64,000 nt of DNA from Calendula officinalis (lineage: Eukaryota; Streptophyta; Magnoliopsida; Asterales; Asteraceae): the NCBI GenBank assembly GCA_963853835.1, contig OY970821.1, positions 56,066,640 through 56,130,639 of the forward strand, read 5' to 3'. Below are positions 34,713-45,986 of this stretch, one piece after another; the stretch's first letter is position 1; every line of letters begins with the position of its first letter. The notes under the pieces are model-generated. The model had not been told where the DNA came from, ran no database searches, and saw only the letters and a list, made by a program, of their open reading frames with translations. The position numbers and the translations under genes were made by a program.

Positions 34713-34717
34713 ACTTC
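34713..34717. repeat. Target-site duplication of element 2 (left copy, ACTTC)
   Basis: ACTTC precedes TGTTAGG and recurs at 46195-46199 after the other LTR. It lies within the CACCACTTCGG part of a subrepeat. Confidence 0.93.
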
Positions 34718-35226
34718 TGTTAGGTCACAACAACCCTGGTTTATAATGTTAATTGATAGATTATTATACTTAGAGAAATATTAGAGTGATAACACAAGAA
34801 TATAGTCAATGTATAAATCCACTGAGTGTGGCTTGTTGCGGAATAACAAGACCACTGATCAATTACAAAAGATGTGAATGTGTAAAGTAAATTGGTGAGT
34901 ACTCCTTTGCAAGATGATCTCTATTTATAATGTTATAGAGATCTTACATGATGAGCAAAGGAGTAACCGAAGGACTAAGTAAGGGAAATGACTAAGATCA
35001 AGGGATTTGATCTTAGTCCGTTACTATACTGAGTATCACTCAGTCCTTCTACTCAGTCCTTGTACTCAGTATCACTATCTGATACTGAGTACTGATACTG
35101 AGTTCCAATACTGATCACTCAGTATCAGACCTAAACTTAGCTATATTATTCTACATATTAATCAAAGCTAGTCTAGGTTGTTTTGTTATCTTAAGATCCA
35201 AAGGGGCAAGGCTTTTTGCCTTAACA
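34718..35226 (-). repeat. 3' LTR of element 2
   Basis: 509 bp, from TGTTAGGTCACAACAACC to GCCTTAACA on the plus strand. The U3 side is about 98% identical to element 1 by eye; the first 170 bp or so (R/U5 side) is clearly diverged. Confidence 0.97.
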
Positions 35227-35227
35227 A

Positions 35228-35236
35228 TCTCCCCCT
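35228..35236 (-). promoter_or_regulatory. Polypurine tract of element 2
   Basis: AGGGGGAGA on the minus strand just before the 3' LTR, identical to element 1. Confidence 0.93.
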
Positions 35237-36544
35237 ATCTAAAGATAACAAAACAATTACAAAGAGAAACTAAACAAAATAAGCTACAGGCTGCAAAGTC
35301 TTCTTCTTTAGTCTTTGTTGATCGACTCAAACTCGTAGAAGACTTCTTTCTTCACATGGATGAACTCTTCTCTTTTCTTCAGTTCATCTTGCCTGTTGTT
35401 TAGTACAGCAACTATCTTCTTTCTAAACGAAGCATCTTCTTTCTTGGTTATCATCCATTTAAGGCCCACCAAATGGCTGATAGGAGCTGTTGCCAAATCT
35501 GCTTCAGTAATGAAGCACTCCCTGTCATCTGAGTCAGTATACATATATCCAGATGTTGGATATATGGTACTCTTTTGATCCTGAAAGATAAGATTAGAGG
35601 GAACAGTATATGTGGGAATTATTCTGAAAGTATTAAGGCACTCAGGTTTGTTGTTCTTCATAGCTTCAGTCATCACACTGAGTGCCCTGTATTCTGCTGC
35701 ATAAAGAATGCCTTTTTCATAGCATATAGCAGATACAGCCCAGATTTCATCCATCATCACTTGGGCTTCAGAAGATCTTGAGGGCATCTCCTTTATCAGT
35801 CTAGCAATCTTTATCCAATCTTGAAGTCCCATATTTTGGATGTCATGGAGGAAAAACTTCATTGGAGGACTGACTGGCCCAGTACAAGTTGCAACAATTG
35901 ATTTATCAACAGTTTTGACCTTTATTTTGTTGACAAATTCATTTAGCCAGTATATGTCTCTTACAGTTAGAAATGCTTTATTCCTCAGCATACTCATCTT
36001 TGTTTCCCTATATCTTGTTCTTTGTGCCACAATGTTCCAATACTGTTCAAGTAATTCATCTCCAGTTCTTCTTACAGTATGAGATCTTCTTGGAACATCT
36101 TCAGACTCAGATTCAGGTTCTTCCTTAACATGGAAGAACTTTTGGGCCTCAATCTCATCCTCAGCTTCACTCTTTTCCTCAGTAAACTTTGTAAATCTCC
36201 TAGGTCTTGAGATCAGAGGGGCTGGATCTTGTTCTTCACTAGATTCTGAGGACATAACCACATTTGTCATTCCTCTGGTTATTGGTCTTCTAGGAATTCT
36301 AGAAGGTCCTTCAGCATGAGGTGAGATAGGTTTTCTTGTATGTACTTCATCATCTGAGAATGATGATGAAGAGGTTTCTTTATTTGCTTCATCCAGTGCA
36401 AAGTTTAAAAATTCTTCTGATGCCACTGGATGTTCTTCATCATCAGCAATGGGCCACACAAAAGGCCTATAGACCACAATTTGCAAGTTGTTTCTTCTAG
36501 AACAGGTGGCTCAGTATAAGCTTGCTGTGGTTGGTCAGTGTGAG

Positions 36545-36553
36545 TCTCCCCCT
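36545..36553 (-). promoter_or_regulatory. Internal polypurine-tract copy 1 (element 2)
   Basis: Exact AGGGGGAGA on the minus strand, positional counterpart of 23973-23981. Function unproven. Confidence 0.5.
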
Positions 36554-36706
36554 GAGCAGATGGCTCAAGTGGGTCTTGAACTTGTAATGCTGACCTAGTT
36601 CTTTGTCTTCTTCTCTCATACTGAATGTGAAGTGGCTCAGTATGAGGGCTTTGCTGATGTTGTTGTTGTTGTTGTGGAGGTTGATCTTCATTCAATCTTC
36701 TTCTTT

Positions 36707-36715
36707 TCTCCCCCT
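36707..36715 (-). promoter_or_regulatory. Internal polypurine-tract copy 2 (element 2)
   Basis: Exact AGGGGGAGA on the minus strand, counterpart of 24129-24137. Function unproven. Confidence 0.5.
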
Positions 36716-37126
36716 GAGCAGATGGCTCAGTTTGATCAACCTCAGTATCTCTTTGTCTCTTCTCCCCCTTTTTGTTATCATTGGATGAGGAGGGAAGAGG
36801 ATCAGTATCACCACCCATGTCCCCTTCTGGTTGTTCAAGTGTAGGGGAGGGCATGGGCTCAGTTGCAGCATCAGTATCACCAGCATCTCCTTCTCCTTCT
36901 TCATTGTGGTCACCATGTGAAAATGGTGGAGTTTGTGGTTGCTGATGTGGTTGTTGAAGTAGTGAGACTGACTGTTTTATTGAGTCAATATCACCACTCA
37001 TCTTGTCCATTCTGGCTAGTATTATACTTTGAGTATGTTGGATGGCAAGAATTTGTTGCATGATTGCTTGCAGAGTCACTTGGTCTCCTGCAGCCTGTGA
37101 TGCCTGAATGCCCTGCACAGATGGTG

Positions 37127-37814
37127 CTAAAGAAACAAAAAAAAAAAACTGGTTAAAAGAAAAGGTTTATCAAATAGAATTGTGGTGTTGTTTAATTCTA
37201 TAATCATATAAACAGAGTTTGTGAAGTCTGTATTTCATCTGGTTTATGATGAAATATTGTGGACTTGTGCATAGCATGTGTAAGAAGGTTTTAGTAAAAG
37301 TGAGTGTGAAAATTTAAGTAGCTCAGTATAGGATAAGTCGCATTTACTAAAAGGTTTGGGTTTGGGAATTCGAAGCCTGGGATGTGCTTCTAGTTATTTT
37401 CAATGTTTATCACTCGGTATTAGAGTGATAACAGAAATGTGGCTAAACCCCATGGAAAGTTTTTGGATTTTGTGGCTTAAGGGTTTGTGATCATTTCTTG
37501 AATGATGCTACCCAACTCAAAAATAAGTTGGACATAATTCAAGCAGCACTAGTGGGTGTCAGTATGACATCAACCACCATTGTCTCTTTAAATGTTGAGA
37601 CAACTGTAGACTGACAATGATCAATTTTGTGTGCTCAGTATATGAATTTTGCATAGCAGCAGTGGGCTAGCTATGTTGTCCATAAAAGGATATATATTTG
37701 AAAGATCGTTTGAGACTTTGGTCAGTATTGACTTGGTACTGGCCAATACTTAGTCTCTATTTGGGAATGAAATATATATATATATAAGTTTAAGGGCTTT
37801 TTAGAAATTCATAC
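37127..37814 (-). other. Predicted intron of the third gene, element 2 (688 nt)
   Basis: Donor CTCAG|GTATGA, acceptor TTTCTTTAG|CACC and a TTAAC branch-point candidate are kept, and the phase is the same as in element 1. The stretch is otherwise non-coding. Confidence 0.78.
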
Positions 37815-39204
37815 CTGAGACTCTGTCAGATTCCCTTCTAGCGTCTGCAGTGGTTGGTGCAGGATCATGTGTTTGTTGATGTGCAGCACCAACATCTTCA
37901 ATACCGACCTCTCTATCATGCTGAGCACCTTCCAGTGTAGTTTGTGCATATTGAATCTCCACATCAAGAGGAACGTGAGGTTCCTCAATTAGTTGAGCAG
38001 TTTGGACTAGTTCTGGACCTGGAAGGTCAGCGGTGGCTGCAACTAGGCTTTGGGCTTGAAGAGATGCAGTTAATGATGGAACATTTGCAGGCTGCACCTC
38101 CTCAGATGATAAGTTTCCCATAATGACAGGGGAAAGATGTCTTCTTCTTCTTTGGAGGACCAGTGGTGTGTCTTCTGAGGACTCAGTATCAAAAATTGTT
38201 TCTATATGAGGAACCTCAGGGTCCTGTGCAGGTGGAGAGATATGTTGTTGAGTTGGTTCTTGAACTTGTGGAACATCCTGCATCTCAATATCTTGACCAG
38301 CCTGGGCTCCATTGCCACTATTATTATCATTATCATCATCACCATCATTGGCTGACTCAGTATCAGACATGTCTTCTTCATCATTAATATGTTCTTGAAC
38401 AATGGCCCACATAGAAGGGCTCAGTAAGGGCTCTGCTTGTCTTGGCCTGTAAAAGAAGATCTTCTCACTAAGAGGAGGAAGATCAACCCTTGGACTGTGA
38501 AACTCATCATAAGAATGTGTGGGCATTGAGTGTTGAAAGATGAGTGATAAGAATCTGCAGAAAGGGGCATTACATTCCCTTGTGTTAGCCCGAACCAAAG
38601 TAGCTAATTCATTGAAAATGAGTCGTCATTAATCAATGTTTCTTCCATAGTACAGAGCATGTACTATTTGCATCCCAAATTCATTTATTTGATCTAAAGC
38701 ACCTGTCTTGTGAGTCATGCACCGAATAATTGTTGTAATGAGAATACCCCACATAGGACCAAATTCGTTTCTTTTGATGATTCCTGTTGTTCCTCTTCGA
38801 CCCAAAAATGGCAGTACTGAGCGTGCCTCTGATCTATCAACAAATGGGTCATACTGAGCTTGTGCTGGAAGCCTCAGTGTTTCAGGAATGATTGCAGTAG
38901 AAACAAAAGCTCTTCTTTGATCCCTAATTACCCATCCAGCAACCATATCTGGAGAATCGAGTGTGGCAGAGTACCAAAACTCACATAACATTTCTGGGTA
39001 AATTGCTCGAGGAGATAAGGTCAGTGCACGAGCAATTGGGCAATGCTTCATAAAAGTCACAATATTTGTGAATTCTTGGCATACCCAGGCTTGAGGAATA
39101 GTGAAATTCGCTGTGATGTTGTTCCTCACAAACCTTGGCACTTCATCATTTCGGAATTTGATTTCCGATTCAACTTCTGGAGCAACAAAAGTGTAATTCG
39201 CCAT
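37815..39204 (-). pseudogene. Third gene of element 2, exon 1 (two adjacent stop codons)
   Basis: Same frame and length as element 1 exon 1, start ATG 39204-39202. The frame is broken after ...YYGRNID by consecutive TAA and TGA codons (38631-38626). They lie in a 16 bp cluster of about eight substitutions relative to element 1 (about 38619-38632), without a length change. Downstream the same frame continues open to the splice donor. The acidic tract and Gln/Pro-rich tail are retained. By-eye protein identity to element 1 outside the cluster is above 90%. Confidence 0.88.
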
Positions 39205-39648
39205 CTGTGTTTTTGATTTGGAAAATTTTGCTTGCTAATAGAAAGTGAAATCGTTAATCGCAGAGAGAATTGAAAATGAAAGAAAGAAATAACAGTTAAA
39301 AAAAATTGAAGTAAAAATAAACGGTTATTTATAGGAGATTTGAAAGATAATTAAGGTATTGAGAAGTAAAAACGGCTGATTTGACTGCCTTATCCTCTGC
39401 CAACGGTAACTTTCTTATTAAGAAAGGTTACCGTTGAGCAGTATGAGGATTAAGCTCGGTTTGAGTGCCGTAATACCCCAATACTGAGTAAAAAAGTAAA
39501 TTATAAAAAAATAATAAAAATATAAAAACAATTAATTTACTCTGGAAATGAATAAAAAAATAAAAATTTCAAATTTTGATGATAACAGACTAGTGATACT
39601 GAGTGGTCAGTATCAACATGAGTGAAACTGAGCGTTCAGTTTTAAAGA
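39205..39648 (-). promoter_or_regulatory. Intergenic region of element 2 with putative internal promoter
   Basis: 444 bp of AT-rich DNA matching 26631-27091. The TATAAATA box (39326-39333), the AACGG cores and the inverted repeat (39402-39416 with 39420-39435) are all retained, while nearby runs of A and T differ in length. No ORF is seen. Confidence 0.58.
39326..39333 (-). promoter_or_regulatory. Putative TATA box for the third gene (element 2)
   Basis: TATAAATA on the minus strand, 122-129 bp upstream of the exon 1 ATG, the same spacing as in element 1. Confidence 0.55.
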
Positions 39649-42600
39649 TTAAGGATTCAACATACCTAATTGCCCTAGTAAATACATAAACCTTTCCTCA
39701 GGAAGAGGTTTAGTAAACACATCGGCCAATTGTTCATCTGTTGATACATAATCTACCTCAACCTTACCTTTTTCCACATTATCTCGAATAAAGTGGTGTC
39801 TGATATCAATGTGCTTGGTTTTGGAGTGATAGACTGGGTTCTCTGTGATAGCAATAGCACTCTTGTTATCACAATGAATGGGAGTCTTATGAAAGTTGAA
39901 CCCATAGTCTAAGAGTTTATACTGCATCCATAATAATTGAGCACAACAACTTCCTGCAGCAATATATTCTACTTCTGCTGTGGAAGTTGCTACCGAATTT
40001 TGCTTCTTGGATGACCAACCAACTAGTCTTCCACCGAGGAATTGACATCCTCGACTTGTGCTTTTTCTGTCCAATCTACAACCTGCAAAATCTGCATCTG
40101 TGTACCCTTCAAGGTCAAAGTTTGAGTCTTTGGGATACCAAAGACCCAGGTTAGGAGTACCTGTAAGATATCTACAGATTCGCTTAACTGCTTTCATATG
40201 TGATTCTTTAGGATCAGCCTGATACAGAGCACACAAACATGTTGCAAACATGATATTAGGCCTGCTAGCAGTTAAATAAAGTAAGGAACCAATCATACAT
40301 CGGTATGTGGATTGACAAACTGATTTACCAGTTTCATCCTTACTTATCTTATCCTGAGTACCCATAGGAGTGTGCATGGAAGATAAATTTTCAAATTTGT
40401 ATTTCTGTAACATATCATGCACATACTTACTTTGATTTATAAAAGTGACATCAGACTTTTGTTCAACTTGTAAACCAAGAAAATAAGTAAGTTCTCCCAT
40501 CATACTCATCTGATACTGAGTTGACATTATCTTAGCAAACCAGTCACACATTGACTTGTCAGTGGAACAAAAGATAATGTCATCTACATATATCCGAATG
40601 AGTAAGATGTTAGAACCATTACGTTTTGAAAATAAAGTTTTATCAATTTTACCTCTTGTAAATTTATTTTCAATAAGATACTCGGACAGGGTATCATACC
40701 AGGCTCTTGGAGCTTGTTTGAGCCCATATAGAGCTTTATCAAGCTTGAAAACATAATTCGGAAATTTAGGATCAACAAAACCTGGTGGTTGTTTAACATA
40801 AACTTCTTCTTGGAGTTTTCCATTTAGAAAAGCACTTTTGACATCCATCTGATAAACTTTGAAATTTTTGAAGGCTGCATATGCAAGATATAACCTAATA
40901 GCTTCAATTCTGGCAACTGGTGCAAAAGTTTCATCATAGTCAATGCCTTCTTCTTGCCTGTAACCTTGAGCAACTAACCTTGCTTTGTTTCTGATGACAA
41001 CACCATCCTTGTCCATCTTGTTTCTGAACACCCACTTAGTACCAATAATAGTTTTGCCAGTAGGAGGTGGTACTAAGTTCCAAACTTTGTTTCTCTCAAA
41101 CTCTGTGAGCTCTTCTTGCATAGCTTCTACCCAATCTTCATCTAATAAAACTTCATCAGCTTTCTTTGGTTCAATGGTAGATAGAAAACTTGAGAAGAAA
41201 CAAAAATTTGCAGTTGCTTGGGGTGGAAACTCTAATTTTTTTCTTGTTTGGACACCTTCTTCAATAGGACCAATAATGTTTGAGTGTGGATGGTCTCTGT
41301 GTTCCCTTAAATTGTTTCCTAAGGAAGCATTTGAAATAGGATCAACAATATCTTGTTGATCTGGTGTGTTGTGTGTCTGATACTGAGTGGAATTCTGGTC
41401 AGTATTAGACACTGGAGGTTGCTGTTCAGTTCCATTTTGCAGAGTGGATTTGGATTCTTGTGAAGTGTTGGATGTTTCACCTTCTTCACGGGTAGAGTGG
41501 TTCAGATCATTAGTTGGAAACTCAGTATGGAGGTCCTCTGTTATGGGAACCTCAGTATTAGTCGCAGTATAGTGATACTGAGTTTGAACTTGATCAGTTT
41601 CATTAAACTTATTGGGAATAAAGTGCGGATGAAACTTGGGCTGTTCAGCAATGGAGTGTTCTGGATTGCATAAAATATCTATGCCACTTATGTCTTCACT
41701 TGCTGAGGTAGAATTCTCATTCTGATCTTCATCGAATGTGACATGAATGGATTCTACAATCATCTTGGTTGAGATGATATACACTCTGAAAGCTTTAGAG
41801 TGTGGAGAGTAGCCCATGAACACACCTTCATTTGCTTTGGGAGCAAATTTGTTAAGATTTTGTTTTGTACTGAGTACAAAGCATTTACTCCCAAAGATGT
41901 GGAAGTATTCCACATTAGGAATCTTGCCATTATATAACTCATATGGAGTCTTCAGATGTCTTTGGACTATAGTACCTCTATTCTGAGTGAAGTTTGCACA
42001 TTTTACAGCTTCAGCCCAGAAACTCAGTGCCAGTCCAGCATGGCATAATAAAGTTCTTGCAGCTTCAATCAGTGTTCAATTCTTTCTTTCTACAACACCA
42101 GTTTGTTGTGGTGTGTAGGCTGCAGAGAAGTTTTGAATGATTCCTTTTTCTTCACAGAAATCTACTAATACTGAGTTCTTAAACTCAGTACCATGGTCAC
42201 TTCTAAGTTGCTTGACCTTGTTGCCTTTTTGAAGTTCCTCTCTTTTTATAAAGGAAATGATTTCTGTTGTTGCATCTGACTTAGTCTTGAGGAAGATGAC
42301 CCAAGTATATCTTGAAAATTCATCAACCAAGACTAGAGTATAGATATTTTTGGCCAAAGATGGTGTGCTGATGGGGCCAAAAAGATCCATATGTATCATA
42401 GTAAGAGATTCATTAATGGAATGATTGACTTTGGACTTGAATGAACTCTTCTTCTGCTTGCCCATTTCACATGCTGAGCATAACTTATCTTTTGAATAAG
42501 TAATTGTGGGCAACCCTCTCACCAGTTTCTTCATACTGAGCTCGTTGATATTTCTAAAGTTGATGTGAGAGAGTTTCTTGTGCCATAGCCAATGCAATTC

Positions 42601-43005
42601 TGGCTTGACTTTAGAAAGCAGGCATACTCGAATAGTTGGGTCTATTTCAGATAGGTTGACCACATATACGTCTTTTTCTCTTCTAGCAATGAGTACAGGC
42701 TGGCCTTTATCATTGTAGATGATTCCCGCAACCTTCCTGAATCGAGCTTCATTTTCATCATCACACATCTGGCTGATACTGAGCAGATTGTGTTTTAGAC
42801 CCTCTACATAGGCAACTCTTTTAAAAGTTATGTTGCCTGCCTTGATCACACCATAACCTCTTGTCATTCCCACCGAGTCATCTCCAAATTTAACAGAAGG
42901 ACCCTTCTCTGGAGTATAATTGAGAAGGTATTCCATACTGCCTGTCATGTGACTTGAGCAGCCACTATCTAAATACCATTTTCTGTCACCCTGCACAAGA
43001 CACAA
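39649..43005 (-). pseudogene. pol: pol of element 2, interrupted by one in-frame TGA
   Basis: Same frame and length as element 1 pol. Protease LDSGCSSHMTG, integrase D-D-E residues and zinc-binding His/Cys are kept, but the conserved Asn in the QQNG motif before the catalytic Glu is Thr. TGA at 42076-42078 replaces an Arg codon just after VVERKN, and the frame then continues to 39649. RT YVDD lies at 40579-40590; RNase H motifs YTDADFAG and HCDNKSAIAI are present. The Trp codon lost in element 1 is intact here, so the two copies carry independent lesions. Confidence 0.94.
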
Positions 43006-44336
43006 AATAAGAATTAGTTCTTTTTAGGAACCCATTTTTGAATGGGACCTTTGGTGGGATAAACATATTTTGACTTAATCTCTTTATATGGAGAGGTCGG
43101 TATCACTTCGGGGGTAACTTTAGAAGTTTTCTTTGGTGATACTGACTTAGTTTCTCTCCTTTTCTTTGGTACTGAGTACCTAGGACTTGAGAGATCAGTC
43201 CAGCATTCATCTCCCTTATGACCAGTATGATGACATCTATAACATTTTCTACGTCTATTTCTAAACATATTTTCATACGGTATTTTAGAAAAATGTTTCA
43301 CTTTTGGTAGGTCAGTATGAACGAGTTTTGCAAATTGTTTACTTAAAGATTTGACCTGATCACCAAGTGTTTTTAAAATGTTAATTTTGTCATTTTTAAT
43401 AGGTGTATTAACATTGTTTTTAACTGGTTTAGGAGATGGAGGATCTGGTTGCTTCTTTTTATTTGGCAGAGAAGTCTTTCTAATATTATTAGTGGTAGAC
43501 TTCTTGTCTTTGTCAACTAATGACCTAGTTGAAGTTGTTTTTTGTTTATCATGTTTTGAAGAAACAACTTTAACAGGTTCTTTAGATGTCTCAGTATATG
43601 ATGTTTCTGTTCCTGCAACTTCTGTATTAGATGAAGCATTTGAGATAGAAGTTGTCTTATTATTATTATATAATTCAAAAGTTGTTGTATTAAATAATAA
43701 TTCAAAAGGTGGAACAGCAGAAGTGTCATACTGAACTATTGGTAGCTCGGTATCAGAAATTTCCGTTATATGAAATTCAATACCGAGTTCTTGTAGCTCA
43801 GTATAGCACTTTGAGCAGATGGAGGGACCAATAGGTTTTTCTAAAATTTCATTTTCCTCGTCATCTGACTCAGTTTGACATCCAACCTCACATAAAGTTT
43901 TAGCTTTTACAAAATTAATAGGGTTCATAGTAGAAAACTCTTCAAATAAATCAGCAAAATTGTTCCTATTTTTAAATTGAGGATCAACACCAAGTGCAGC
44001 CCTCACATTTTCTGGGAATTGTTGATTTAAACATTTATTTAATTTTATTGAAGCATTTCCCCAAGATTTACACTGTTTTTCAAATTTCTCTTTTTCAAGT
44101 TTGTGTAAATGAGCTTTATCAGCTAATCTTTGGTTAATGTCTTTTAAATCTGAAAAGTTTAGTTCTAAATCTTTATATTTTGCTAATTTATCCAAGTTTT
44201 CATTATTTACCCTTTCAAGTTCTTGAATTGTTAATTTTAAAGCTTTTTCTTTTTGTACAGAAGTTTTAAGATCAACAATCATATACTCAAAAATCTTGGT
44301 TTTTTCATTCACTGAATAAGTTTGAAAGGAACTTAC
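42991..44336 (-). other. Candidate gag-pol intron, element 2 (1,346 nt, phase 0)
   Basis: Donor AAG|GTAAGT and acceptor TTGTGCAG|GGT are the same as in element 1, with a CTAAT branch-point candidate. The length and phase are identical. The gag TAG at 44460 lies upstream and would not be removed. Confidence 0.48.
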
Positions 44337-45587
44337 CTTGTACAACTGAGTGGAATCCCAATCAGTATGAACACTCATCCTCTCAGCCTCTTTGATATTC
44401 TTTTCAAAGGAGCTTTTCAAATCATCTTCAGTGAAAGCCATAAAGGCTTTATTTTCAATCTATTCCTCATCATCACTTAAGTCTTCATCCATCCAGGCTT
44501 CTGAGTAAAGTGCTTGATGAGGTGCTCCATTCCCTTCTGCCCTCTTGCCCTTGCTCCAATTCTTCAGTTTGACATATTTGTCGCTATACCTCTTTGCTCG
44601 GTATGCAATTTTGTCATTTTGGTCAGTCTCAGAAGACTTGGTATGACAATTTGCAGCAATATGTCCAGGCTTTCCACACCTATAGCAAAGACCTGATCTT
44701 GGGTCAGTATTAGAAGAGCTAACACCAAGCCTCTTCTTCTTCAACTGATCCAGCTTCATAGACATAAGAGCCATTTGAGTTTCAAGCTCTTCTGCCTCAG
44801 CATCAGCAAGATCAACTTCTGGTTCATCTGGCTCAGTCACAGTATAGGCCTGTTGCACAACTAGAGCCATGCCAGTGGAAGACTTGTCAGTTTTCTTCCA
44901 GTTGATCAGTCTTGCAGCATTATCCTCCTCATGATTCAACATTAGACCATACAAAGTTTGAAGAGTGTATGGCTCAATGTTATTAGCAGCATTGACAGAG
45001 TTTGTCATGTCAAGAAATTGTTGAGGAAGACTATCCAGGAACTTTTGAACAAGCTCTCCTTCCTCTTTCACAATGCCTACACTGATTAAATCATGGATAA
45101 CAGTATTGAACCTGTTATAGAGAGTGGTGATGTCTTCATTAGGAGTTGAGAAGAAATTTTCATATTTCCTTCTCATGTTGCTTTTTCTTTGCAACTTCAC
45201 CTTTGCTGTGCCTTCATAGGTGACTGATAGACTATCCCACATAGCCTTTGCTATAGGCAATTTCATAATTGCATTAAGTATCTCTTTGGTAACAGCATTA
45301 CCAATCACCCCTTTAGCTCTGGAGTCTAAAGCATACAACTGACGGTCAGTATCAGTCCAGTTGTGCTTTAGTTTAGGTACAGTTCTTATGCCCTCAGGAG
45401 CATCATCAGTAGCAGCAACAGGTTCCACAGTTTGTGGAATGATGGGACCATCAGATAGCACAGTGAACATTTCATGATGAATGGATTCAAGATACCACTG
45501 AGCTTTAAGCTTCCATTGATGGAAGTCTTTTCCATCAAAGATGGGTATTCCCTTTCCAGACATAACTGGTGCAACAATGGTAGACAT
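43014..45587 (-). pseudogene. gag: gag of element 2, interrupted by TAG
   Basis: Frame identical in length to element 1 gag. TAG at 44460-44462 replaces a Glu codon in the acidic SDDEE stretch after residue 375, leaving a truncated protein that keeps the capsid-like region and first CCHC knuckle. The remaining 475 codons, with the coiled-coil-prone region and second knuckle (CYRCHHTGHKGDEC), are open from an internal ATG at 44441. A truncated product could still be capsid-competent; this is inference. Confidence 0.92.
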
Positions 45588-45648
45588 TTTTGATTTTGGA
45601 GTATGGGAAGGATAAGTATAGGGGATGGCTGCCAGGGTTAAAGATCGA

Positions 45649-45668
45649 CTAAATAAGAGTTTATTTAG
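45649..45668 (-). ncRNA. Leader RNA hairpin next to the PBS (element 2)
   Basis: CTAAATAA, loop GAGT, TTATTTAG: arms identical to element 1 while the surrounding leader has drifted (about 85% identity by eye), which hints at constraint. Confidence 0.5.
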
Positions 45669-45671
45669 CCT

Positions 45672-45683
45672 GCTCTGATACCA
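45672..45683 (-). promoter_or_regulatory. Primer binding site of element 2 (initiator tRNA-Met)
   Basis: TGGTATCAGAGC on the minus strand, two bases from the 5' LTR. Confidence 0.95.
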
Positions 45684-45888
45684 GTTGTTAGGTCAAAACA
45701 ACCCTGGTTTATAATGTTAATTGATAGATTATTATACTTAGAGAAATATTAGAGTGATAACACAAGAATATAGTCAATGTATAAATCCACTGAGTGTGGC
45801 TTGTTGCGGAATAACAAGACCACTGATCAATTACAAAAGATGTGAATGTGTAAAGTAAATTGGTGAGTACTCCTTTGCAAGATGATCT

Positions 45889-45897
45889 CTATTTATA
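45889..45897 (-). promoter_or_regulatory. TATA box in the 5' LTR of element 2
   Basis: TATAAATAG on the minus strand inside the same perfect 9 bp inverted repeat as in element 1. Confidence 0.75.
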
Positions 45898-45957
45898 ATG
45901 TTATAGAGATCTTACATGATGAGCAAAGGAGTAACCGAAGGACTAAGTAAGGGAAAT

Positions 45958-45986
45958 GACTAAGATCAAGGGATTTGATCTTAGTC
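45958..45986. repeat. U3 palindrome of element 2
   Basis: Perfect 12 bp arms GACTAAGATCAA / TTGATCTTAGTC with a 5 bp spacer, identical to element 1. Confidence 0.8.

Larger units (their letters stand above)
33636..34717. repeat. Satellite array B (1,082 bp between the two elements)
   Basis: Nearly three monomers of the same satellite (phase boxes at 33743, 34123 and 34485), cut at both ends by the retrotransposons. It shows that the elements inserted separately and are not nested in each other. The first monomer contains a repeated CATCATCCTCGG/CACCGAACTT pair (about 33930-33990), a local subrepeat duplication. Confidence 0.96.
35308..37126 (-). pseudogene. Third gene of element 2, exon 2 (frameshifted, chimeric)
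   Basis: Follows a predicted acceptor at 37127/37126. The first 200 or so codons (to about 36490) are nearly the same as element 1, including the helical segment, basic clusters and Gln/Pro repeats. Between about 36485 and 36530 the aligned stretch is 17 bp longer than in element 1, which shifts the frame; the original frame then stops at 36405. The rest of the exon (36486 down to 35308) is open in another frame and encodes a recognisable but much diverged version of the C-terminal domain (ending YEFESINKD; roughly half the residues match by eye). Conserved landmarks include YPTSGYMYTDS and HLVGLKWMITKKED. The change in divergence coincides with the frameshift. Confidence 0.85.

Noticed and set aside
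33636..34717. Nested insertion of one element into the other, or solo-LTR remnants between them
   Set aside because: The segment between the elements is pure satellite, and each element has its own matching 5 bp TSD. The pair are independent neighbours.
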